A stretch of DNA of 64,000 nt from Aradus depressus (taxonomy: Eukaryota > Arthropoda > Insecta > Hemiptera > Aradidae). The position numbers and the translations under genes are program-made. Of the stretch, positions 47,909 through 59,900 are shown one piece after another; the first letter of the stretch is position 1, and each line of letters opens with the position of its first letter. The stretch lies in assembly GCA_963662175.1 (NCBI GenBank), contig OY759218.1:20364480-20428479 (forward strand). Direction: 5' to 3'. Below the pieces are notes generated by a model, which searched no databases, had not been told where the DNA came from, and worked only from the letters and a program-made list of their open reading frames with translations.

Positions 47909-50900
47909 TATGATTAATATCGGACAACACACCGAGGACGGGCATTCAGTAATCTTCTAGGACCTTTTGGAGGATCCTGTATTAAATATGGGCACAGTCA
48001 AAATGACACCAGTTTTAAAATTTAATAAGAAAATAAAAGTATCAATACCAGACAGAAATAATTACTGTCTGAACCTTGAGACCCATGATCGGGGTAAGCT
48101 GGTTTGGCTAACAGACGGCTCAAAAAACGAGAAAGGAATTGCGAGCTGAAATACATGGGAGAACAGTCAAGGGAGATACTAGTATGTCCCTGGGTGTGTA
48201 TCCCACTGTCTTTCATGCTGAAATATATGCCATCTTCGGACGCGCCTGGTTCATCAAGAGACGGAACATCGGGGGGGGGGGGAGGGGGGCGGATCCTAAT
48301 ACTGTCTAACAGCCAAGCAGCGCTGCAAGCTGTCAACATATATTTCAAAATCGCCTTGGAATGCCTTCAGGCACTGGAGTCCCTGACGGACCAAAATAGA
48401 GTAGAGTTGAGATGAGTGCCAGGACATCAGGGGTTTGAGGGCAATGAAAGGGCTGATCAATTAGGTCAGGAGCTGACAGAGGACGTATAGGACCCTTCTG
48501 CGGCATCTATAAGAGCACCGCAAGGGCGGCAATAAACGTTGGCTGACCAGGAAACACACCCAGTTCTGGAGAGGGGTCCAAAGCAAAGACATTCAAAAAC
48601 TTTTTGTTGCAGAATCCTCAGAAAAAAGGAACCGAGAGCTCCTGAATAATGGATCTAAGAGCTATGACAGGGCTGATCACAAGACATTGTCATATGAACA
48701 AACACCTGCACAACAATATGGGCGAGGAAAATAAGACTCCGGTTCATATTCTAAGCCAGTGTAAGGCAGTAGACAGCAGAAGATTTTACTGCTTCGGGTC
48801 TACTGTAAAGGAACCGAAGCAGGTAATGGAAGGAACCTGCAGCAGAATCCTGGACTTTATTAAAGAGGCCGCAGTGATACCATAAGCCAACGAAAAAAAG
48901 AAAAAAAAAAAAAAGTATGATGATTCAGAAGTGCCTGAGAAAAAAAACCTATTGATTTTCATAGAAATCACTAAATTCGTTTCAGAGGGAATGCAGTAGC
49001 TTAGTTGATTAATTCGCACTGGAAAAGCACATTGCCGGTGATTTACCGACAACTTTTTAAACTTGTAATTGATAATGAAATTCTGTCAAGTGCCAATTAA
49101 GGTCGTATGTAAATTCTTCATGTATAAAGATAACCGCCTTGTAAGAACACATGTTGTCCTCGAGTGGATTGATTAACCAGAATTTAGTGAGACCTCTCAG
49201 AAAAGCGGCCCTCATTTTCGTCCGATTTAGGTCTAAATCTAATCACAGACAACTTACAACGCAACATAATTTTCTGTTAAAAACTCTGTTTAAATATTTT
49301 CGTGATTACAATGTTGCCTGATGAAAATATGACCGAACGAATGAAAAATAATCTGTCTTAAATTCACGTCTGCTTACCTACCAAGAGTTCGTGGGCTCAA
49401 GTGCCACCGGCATCAAATAGCATAAAATATAATTTCACGGAAAGCCGTCATTTCACGTATAGCCGGCAAATACTGAAATTAATTAAAAATTACGTTATTG
49501 ACTGCTTCCCCCGCCTGATATCTTAGTTATATTCATCAATTGGATTTACATAACTGAAACATCGCACAAAGTAAAAGAGTGATAAGTCATAGCTATAAAT
49601 CGAGCAAAAATCATTGGATGAACAGAGAATATTAAGTAACCGCGAAACTGAGATGATCTAACAATCCAGTCAAATAATGTTGCCCTCAAAAGGTAATTTT
49701 CAATTCATTTCAGTATATATTGTTTTTTTGTTTTTTTAAAATATTTATATAATACGTACATGGGAGTACTTTCGGTACTAAGTGTATTAGTATTTATTAA
49801 GTCGTGACTGAAGATGGCAGGAATACCGAAAGTACTCCCATGTATTATATAGGTTAGGTTAGGTTAGGTTTTATGACTCATGCCCGGGCATTATCTACGA
49901 GGCCATATCGCCTACTACCAGAGCGCTCTTTCGTCACTCTGGTGGACTTAAGCCCGACTCTACTATGGGAGTCCTAAATTTTTATTCACCTAGGGCAGGG
50001 ATCTTCAACGAGTACCTGACATCGGACAGGCTCGGGACCATCATTTATAATAATAATAATAATAATAATAATTTATTTCCGTTAAACCAATACATGGTAA
50101 TAGGATACGTCAAATGAATTTATACATTATGATAGCTTATAAATTAGATTTATAACTACTTGAATCTAACTCATCTATGATTAGTAGTAACAAAAAAAAC
50201 CATTAAAAAAAGTAAAATTAAATTAATAAGAACTGTACAAATAAATACTTAAAAATATATGAGTATATAAAAAAAAATAAATAAATAAAAAATAATAATA
50301 GAAGATACGTTCATAATAAGTAGTTTAACGTCCCATCCGAATGACGGCGTGCTTAAGTTTATTTTACCTCCCAGATAAAATAAACAAAGAGCCTCGGTCG
50401 GGTTTCGAACCCACGTTCTTGAGCTCAGAAGGCAAGCACGCATACCACTGAGCTACCGGCGCCCTCTTGTTACAGTATTTGACGCCAATAAATATAAGTT
50501 CGAAATTGATATTCCTTTCCCTCCTCTTTTTAGACTCATAATTACGTTTTTCCGTCTTTGACCTACAAAACCCTAAAAATAAATTCAGGGAAATATCAGG
50601 GAATTTATAAAAGTCGTGTTTCGCTGGACACCCTGAACAACGGTATTATCGTTAATTATAATTAGTACACAGATAACAAGCATGTAATAATTTCTATGTT
50701 CGAATACATTTCTGCGATCTGTGTCGATAAAGTGGAAATCTAATAAAATAAATTAAAAACAAAGAACCTGTTCAACTTTTATATTGTCTAATTTCACAAA
50801 AATATATACATAAATTGTACCGGTTTCGGCTTACGCCATTGTCAGCACAAAGTTCAAAAGTGAAATTTAAGTTTACTAAGTTTATACAATCCTCAAGTTA

Positions 50901-53900
50901 CCTAAATCACCCTGTCCCCTAGGGAAGTCCCTGGAGGGGAGTGTCTCACCTTTATAAAACATTTACACATATCTGAGTTGTCAATAATCTAATAAAGTAA
51001 AGAAAATACAAAAATAAAGAACAGATAATAGTAAGAAATTCAAAGAGAAAAAACACTAATGAATTGTGTTTATAGGACTATATTATATAATAAGAAAATA
51101 AGGGATATATGACATAATATCAATGCATAAGAAGAACTATAAGAATACGTACACTCTTTATAATAAAAATACACAATATATTATATTAACTTAGTACAGG
51201 GTTGAGAATTTTGTATTTGTTTGTTCAAACAATTACCATTTTTTCTTTCTATTAATTTCCAGCTGTTACAGAAAGTCCAAGCTGTCCTTTTTCACAAAGA
51301 TGGAGGTACTTTATTCCCGTTGCTTATGAGACCCGTATCGTTGTAGATTTAGCGAATGTAGATTTTTCCTTTTTTTTATATTTCAGATGTGCGTTATTTT
51401 ACCCTATATGTGTTCTTTTAAATTTACTTCCTGATTGACCTGTGTAAACAGAACTACACGATTCGCATTCGAGCTGATACACTCTGCTATCGAATGCGAA
51501 TCGTGTAGTTCGGTTTACACAGGTCAATCAGAACATAAATTTAAAGGATGGGTAAAAGACCACACAATTGAAATAGGGAAAATATCTATATTCGCTAAAC
51601 ATAACAACGATATGGGTCACATATTCAACGAAACAATGGAATAAAGAACCTCCATCTTTGTGAACAAGGTTCTATTTTTATTTTATCTTTAGTTTCATTT
51701 ATATGTTGATAAATAGGAGAAACCCGAAATTGACCTGCAAAACCCTTCAACCTGAGAGCATTGGGCATTTATTGAAATATTTATTTATTGGAAAGCAAAC
51801 AGTCAGACAGACTCGATTTTCTTGCCTTTTGGATTTTTTTGCCATGATGGACAAAGTTGGCTGAGTTGAATTCTAGAATGGACTTAGAATAAAACACGCT
51901 TCGAGTTTCAGAAGGACAGAAAAAAAAAAACTATTTACATATTATAATAGTCGAAGTCAGCTATCGACGCTTAATTTGACATTCATTATCTATACTAATA
52001 TATAAAGAAAGAAAGAAAGTTTGTTTGAGGTAATCTCGAAAACTACTTAACCGATTTGGATAACTCTTCACCGTTGGAAAACTTATTTCCTTCAGGTGGA
52101 CATAGGCTATACAACTTCACGCTTTATCAGAAGGGAACTGAGCAGCGAAGGTAAAAGTGATGCGTGAGAGGAAAAAGTGGCACTGAACGAAAGGCAGGCG
52201 GAGAAGGCAAGCGGCACTAGTTGCACTTTCAATGTTTTACTTTTTTCTCAAATACATCATTAATTTTATAATTTTTTTATATTTCAAAACAATAAGCAAA
52301 TATAAAAATGTAAAAATCAATTTGTGTACTTAATTTATCGCCTTCCATTTTCTAATAAATGTTTGACTGGATGAGGGAGAATTTATCCCTTAAGACCCTT
52401 AGACTAAAATATTATCATAAATAATATTTAACATAGATTGATGTATATAATGGATAAGCTATTTTGATGCACAATATTATATGACGTATCCAATCAACAT
52501 GATATGGTTCAACGGAAATAAATATTATTATTATTAATCTAACTAAAATAATGGAAGACATTGAGGATGCCTTTAGAGGGCTTTCAGATTTACACTGATT
52601 ACAGTAAGACGTTTGGCTGTCAATCACGACATACTACCATTAAGTGGGAACAATTTTATGTCTTTATCCTGCCTCCAAAGTTTTATAATAACAGTATGTT
52701 TTTCAGCCACCAACACCTATTTCTCGATATGGACATCTCTTTAGAAGAGCTGTTATCAAGTATAGGAAACAGTAAAAATAACAAAGCAGCCGGTTTGGAT
52801 CTAGTACCTATGAGTGCTTAAGTATTTTGACTCTTCTTGGACCCACTACCTACTAAATTTGTTTAATAAAATATGGCATAATGAGGAATTCCACCGATAA
52901 GTGGTGTAAAGTTAATATGAAAATTCTTCATAAAAATGTGAAATAACTGATCCTGGTAATTATAGAGGGCTTGCAATTTTTAATTCTATTACTAAATTAT
53001 TTACGTCTGTTGTTAATAATAGGTTAGTTAAATGGATGAATGAGAATGATGTTATTCCTGAGGAGTAGATGGGGTTCAGGAGTGGGAGGGGGTGCCGAAA
53101 AGCCGTGTTCACCCTGGCAGTCGCAGTCAATATCTAACTGAGACTAAAGAAAACAAATTTTTGGGGATTTTTCTTGATTTCAAGAGGGCTTTCGACTCGG
53201 TCTCCCACGACAAGCTGTGGAGTAAATTATATCAATTGAGTAGAAGTGGGAAAACACTGAGACTGTTGAAAAACTTGTATGATAAAGCTACATTGGTTAT
53301 CTCAGAAGGCGTTGAGACATCTGGAGAGATAGAAATATCTGAGGGAGTTCTGCAGGGAGAAATTCTGAGTTCTCTTCTTTTTGCTCTATTTATATCAGAC
53401 ATTGTTCAATTCTTTGTGAGTAACGATGCGAAGGGAGTTAACTTTCACAGTAGTTGGGACTTAGTTCTTTTCAGTAGGAGATACGTAAGGAACATGTAGC
53501 GCCATTTGCACCCTACATCGGTGAGGGAATCTTGCTAATGCAGGATAATACCAATAGAACACGTTTGGGACCAACTTAAGCGACGTGTACGAAGGCGGAA
53601 CCCGGGACCTAGCACCCTTGAAGAGTTAGAAAGGGCTGTTGTTGAAGAATGGGAAAACCTTCCTCAGGATTCGATCAAAAATCTTTTTCAGGGGATGCAA
53701 AGACGTTTAACCGACATGATTCGTGCCAGAGGTGGAAACACTCGGTATTAAACATTAAAAATTATGTTTTCTGTAAAAGTTTTTTTTAAGTCTACGATTT
53801 CCGAGTTGAAATCCCACCCCTTGATGCATAAAAAGAGCCCTCTGATCAAGTTCATAACTAAACCTGACGGTAGTGTAATGTCAGTGTGAAACCGGTAGTG

Positions 53901-56900
53901 TAATTATATATTTTCTCTGAAATGGACAGTATTTCCAAGTTTTTTTATTTAGTTATTCATAATTAAAAAATAAATATGCAAAAATTAATCATACCTAGCT
54001 GATCGATAGGTTCTTCATCGGTGCTTTCGTCCTCTTCCTTTGTCTTGTCATCTTTAGGGTCCTCGTCCTTCTTTTCAGGCTTTACTTCGCTGCAAACAGA
54101 ATAAGAGAAAATAGCGTAAGTAATTGGTATTTACAGAAACAAGAAGAGGTTCAGCAAAGCTATAGTACACTAATCCTCAGTTCCTCAATAATAAAAAAAA
54201 AAGGGATAGAAAAGGGACTACGAGAAAAAGATGGCAAAGAAAAAATTGCTCATATATAGAAACATTGTATACAAAGAATAATTAGTTTGAAGAAAGTAGA
54301 AAGTAGCTAGATGGTAGGGTAGGAGTCTTTAACGAGAACCTGACATCGTACAGGCTCGGGACCATCGCTTAACATCCCATCCGAAGGACGGCGTGTTTAA
54401 GTTTATTTTACCTCCCAGATAAAATAAACTAAGGGCCTCGGTCGGGTTACGAACCCACGATCTTGAGCTCAGAAGACAAGCACGCATACCACTGAGCTAC
54501 CGGCGCCCTTAATAAAATATGTGATGTAGCTACAACAGGATTTTCTTATAACAACCACTTTTATATTTAAAGTAAAATGTGCCTTTCAGTATTCTCTACA
54601 ACTTTTGTATGAAGAAATTGTTGATTAGGTCATAAATATAAGCGATATCTTGAAAAATGTATTCAAGCCCTTAAGGAATTTTCGTTCGATTTCGGCCAAA
54701 ATCTAATCAGATCTAAGTTGGCAAATGTGACATCTTCATTTCAAATTTCATGTTCAATAGTGTTTGAATTAGAAGAGCGCTATCAATTACATACAAACAG
54801 ACAGACAACATCGCAAAAATGGTCAAAACGTGTTATTGGGAGGGGGACCTTGAAACGTATAATTCCGTTGAAAACTCGATCTCGGATTTTCGCACGATTA
54901 CAGTTTTTAATATACCTTATACTTAAGATATAAGAAAGTGAAAAATTAAATTATAACCTGCTGCAGAGGCATTCTTACCACATTTATTTTTTCTATCAAG
55001 CTCTCAACTTTTATCACTTTCTTTAGCGGTATATTATTTTTCATATTCAGCAAATGTTTTCAAATAAAAATGCCGAATTCAACGAAGCCTCGCAAAAAAA
55101 TCAACCTGAAGTCAGTCAAAAATTCGATGCGGAGTTTTCAACGGAATTTTAATTCCAAAAATGAAAAAAACAAATGTCTGTGAACTCCTGATAGAATGAA
55201 TATATCGATTCAAATGTTATATATGTATTTAGAATCCTCGTAAGGCCTAGTACACACCTAGGAACAAAGTCGCGCGATATTGTATCGGGACAGTTGCGAT
55301 ACATTGTCCCTAGACTGTCGCTATACAATGTCGAGCGTCTACGGAGCCAGTTGCACTACAGAAATCAGAAAGCGATGTCCCAAGAAATTGCTCTCTGTGC
55401 TTTTAATTTGTGTCTAATAATTAAAAAGGAAAAATTATAAACCTAAACGGTACTGGAGGAGAACTCTATTTTCGGGAGGCATTACTGTTGCTATGAATCT
55501 TCTCGAAAAATTAAAACTAGAAGATGGCGTGGATTTCAGAATTTTTTTAAAAATGAGCCCCGCCGATTTTGAAACCCTTCTGCAGATGGTTGGAGAAAAG
55601 ATTTCGAAAGATAGCACTGTATTTAGAGAAACCATTCCAGCCTCGCAGTAAGCTTAGCTGTCACCCTCCGGTTCCTCGCCAGTGGTGAATCTTTTACCAG
55701 CTTGATGTATACATTTTGAATTTCGAAACAAGCAATTTCAAATATCGTTCCAGAAGCCTGTGAAGCCATAATTACCTCAATGACAGGATTTGTAAAGGTA
55801 AGATATAGTGGTCTCTGAATTTTGGATGGGTGTTTCAAAATTTGCAAAGATGTTGAGGTATTAAAGGAAGAGTCAGAAGAGAATGACTGATTGCTGTTTG
55901 CGCTATAGGATGGTGAAGGTGAAGAATGTTTATATGTGGTGTATTAATCTGCACATTTGAATATCCTATCGTACCATACATTCCCGTTTCCAATTTTTTA
56001 AAATTTCAATTTCATGCGTTTTCTTCCGCTGTTTCTTAATTTATTAGCAACATGTTCTCCGTAGACTGACTCAGAAATCTCGGAACACGTACAGACTACA
56101 TGTCGCGTGTTCCCCATCCAACATGGGATGGGGAACACGCGACTTGAGGCTTTTGTATCGCGACAGTCCCAGAACACAAACAATATGTATCGGGGCACAT
56201 TGAGACGTGTTCCGCGACAAAGTCGCTAGGTGTGTACGAGGCCTAAGGACGACACCATTTAATTTTCAGCCTAATCAGTGGAAGGAAAGGGGGTTTAGGG
56301 GGGTGGCTTAACACAAAAACTAATAAATGCTGTTGTAAAGAATATACTGACACGAAATTTCATATGTAAATTCAAAGCCTTGCAGGGACGACACCTATCA
56401 ATTTTTACCAGAATTAGCCGAAGGGAGAATCAACTCAAAAATCCCAATAACTTCCAATTTAATGAATGTATCATGAAAATATATATTTAAATTTAAAATC
56501 CCATAAGAATGGCACCTAATAATTTTCTGGGAAATCGCTCGAAGGAAGGGGGACCAGAGAAGAGGGGCTCGACTTAAATACCCTAATAACAGTAATGTAT
56601 GGACACAAAATTTAGTATAAGGATTCAGAAGTCACTCTCCGTAAGTCAAATATTGAGTCCTAGCCCAAACAGTCGATTGTTTATTTTGATCAGGGTGTCG
56701 GAAACCATGAAATTCCAGTGAAAACTTAACATGGAATCTCGATCGATTACATAAATCCCCCTATACTTCGTACAGCTACAGAAGTAAAACAAACAATGTG
56801 AAAAGTCGAAAATGGGAAAACGTTTCTCTCAAAATAAAGAGATTATTATCTCTTTATTTCGAGAGAAACGTTTGAAAATAAGGAGTTTTACATATCGTTG

Positions 56901-59900
56901 AAAAACTAAGGAATATTTCTCTAGCATGGAATATACACTCTAAATATTCATATAATATTGGGATTTTTATAATTTCAATACCTTGGGAGAAGAAGAGGTG
57001 GAGGTTGATCATCCATCATAAATTCACTGTGATTTTCACACTCGGCCGAAGAGTTAGGCATAGGTTCCTGCTTCTGCAACTGCTCCCGCTGCAATCTAGT
57101 GGTCACCCCAGGACCCACTGTAAGAAGATCCAGGTTTTGATTGGAGACAGCACCGGTATTCACTTTGGTCTGAGGATTACGAGCCCGATTTCTCTGCCTT
57201 GATTTCCCTTTAAAAAGAAAAAAGAAAAAACAAAAAATTAATCGGATGGTAGCAACACATTTTGATTATGCATATATATATTTTACCAGTATTTAAAACG
57301 AATATAAAGTTAAACAATTCAATTTTTATTATCATTTAAAAATAATTAAGACATTAAGACCTCACCTCCATAGCCTGTCCAGCGAATGAATGCATAAACA
57401 AGAAAAGAAAATTTTCATATGTAATATAACTTTTTTTTAGAGTTATTTATTAAGAAGAAGAAAATAAAATATATAAGTCATGATTCCTACATAAAAGCAC
57501 TAATAATTCCTAGCTTTCATTTTTATTTTCTTGGCAGATTTCCTCCATCAATATCCCATAAGTTCTACCGTAATTACTTTTATGTACTAAGTTCATTTAT
57601 ATTATAAATAATGTTTTTGATTTTTCTGAATATTTACTATCTATTTTATTTTTCACAAGGCTAAGTGCGGCGACATCGAACACTCTTCCAGTCCATAAAC
57701 TTAATACATAGAGCGGGTTTCTTCTTTAACTATACAGACTTCTCAGTCGTCTGTTTCAATTTTATGATTTCTGATTCATAAAGCTTGTCAATTTAAAAAC
57801 CTACATATCTATTTTGTTATACGTTATTTTTTATTCAATTATTTTCTATTATTTATTTATTTTATTAATATTACTATTATTGATCTCATGTAGGTTTGTT
57901 ACTATACTATCAAATAATAACTGTTGATTATCAAATTTACATGCATCTTGGACATCTTGATATATAAATTTGTATGGCATATTATTACCATGTTATAATT
58001 TAACGAAAATAAATATTATTATTAAAAAATGATGAAGCAGTATTAATCCGACATTAGGCAAATCCAGAACCAGTCTAACGCGCATACAGTACCGTCAGAA
58101 TATATTGGTACTCTGATTAAATTAGTTAGTTTTAACGAAATAGATAATTTTTATAAACATTTAACGAAGGAAAAACAAAAGAAACTACATTTTTTAAGGT
58201 GAATTTTTGAATTTGAGCCCCATTTCACTTGATGAAGGTGGTTTGAAACAAACAACAGATTGGCCTGAATAATGGCGAAACGTTAACAAAAATAATATAA
58301 ATATATACTGAAACCACCTTCATCAGGGGCCTTTTTTTAGTTTTCATAGGAAATTTCACAATTTTTAGCTGATGCAAACTTTTTAATAATTTATTGATAG
58401 TAATCATAAAATATATTTTTTAAATCACAAAAAACCAAATAATAAAATACTTTTTTCAACCTAAATCAATGAACGATATAATATGATAGATAATCCAAAA
58501 AGCAAACTCGCACACAATGATTATAAATCTAAGAAATAATGATAGCGTAGTTGCCTACCACGTTCGAGATCAAGATTTCGTAACCCCACCGAGACCCATA
58601 AGTTTTGTGTGGGAGGTAAAAAGCATTATGCACGCCGTCCTTCGGATGGGACGTGGAGTGATGGTCCGAGCCTATACGATGTACAATCCTCGTTAAAGAT
58701 CCACTTACTAATAAACCTGGGTAGGCGAAATTCCAGACTCTCAAAGTAGATTCGGGCGAAAGTTCACCAGAGCGATGAACGAGCACTCTTGGAGAAGGCG
58801 ATGTAACCTTGTAAAGTCTAGTAGGTCACAAGAACTAATGTTATAATTTCCAATTTTAGAGAATCAAAGGAAAATACTGGTGCGACAAATTCGGCGTTCC
58901 AAAAGTCCTCGTGGCATACATCGTATAAAACTGGACATTTCCTCACTGAACGCCATTCCCAACACTCGCAAATATCCTAGCAAAAGAGCAAGAGTCGAAA
59001 CTAAATAAAATGATGTAGTTTCACAGACGCAGAAGCGGTAATATAGCGCCGGTGTAGTCTCTCGCATAAACCGCAGCGTACTGTCAGTTTCAATTTTGTA
59101 AAGATTCACCACCGCTGAGAATAAGTCGCGGTGGTTGGGGGGGAGGGGGGGGGGGGGGGGTGGCTAAAAACATACCTTACACCCATTTTTCACAAATATT
59201 TTGAGCAAGCACCGAACATTCCATTCGAAAGGGGTTTTCTACTTAGTCGCCCGGAAAAATGAAGTAATTTTAGGGAATTAATTTAAAACGAAGTACTCGA
59301 TAAGAATATTTTTTTATATACTTGACGTTTTAACTTTGTCATCATATTCATTGAGTCATAAAATTTCGCCTTATTCATTCTAAAATTCAATTAGATTATT
59401 AGTTGAATCATTGCCAATATAAACAATTCAAGTGTCACAAATAAATATAATAAAAATTACCCATCATGCATGATCACGAAAAATATTTTGTCATGACTGT
59501 AAACGATTGTTTACTGTAACGATGTTTTTGTGACTCCTGCCCGGCCTATAACTACGAGGTCAAACCGCCTACTACGAGAACAACAAAATAGCGCACTGGT
59601 AGCGGCCCGACGCTACGATGGGAGTTCTAAATTTTGCATACCCAAATTTAGTTAGCTAGGGTAGGGGTCTATAACGAGTACCGGACATCGTACAGGCACA
59701 GGACCATCGCTCAACATCCTGTCCGAAAGATGGCGTGCTCCAGGTTTTTTTTACTTCCCATATAAAAAACCTAAGCAGGGCCGTGTGGGCTAGAGAAAAG
59801 AGCGTTGGTTGCATAGATCCACCAAGATCGCGGTTTCGAATCTCGTCCGGGGAAGAGTTTTATTTCATAGATACAACGATCCTCCCGGGGCGAAGGATTT

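Larger units (their letters stand above)
55100..56785. repeat. Hairpin-capped repeat copies split by a Harbinger element
   Basis: Units at 55100-55243 (ACTCCTGATAGAATGAATAT, TCCTCGTAA) continue after the insertion at 56244 (TAAGGACGACACCATTTAAT) and run through four further units to a right end GGTGTCGGAAACCATGAAAT, CCCCTATACTTCGTACAGCT at 56690-56785. It marks this family as an older host for later insertions. Confidence 0.72.

Noticed and set aside
48022..48348. Minus-strand 108-codon frame
   Set aside because: Antisense to the LINE RNase H fragment; includes a translated C tract.
2349..54510. tRNA genes at the many GGTAGCTCAGTGG...GGTTCGAAACCC sites
   Set aside because: All share the same 250-bp downstream body and lack a proper acceptor stem, so they are SINE heads and not functional tRNAs.
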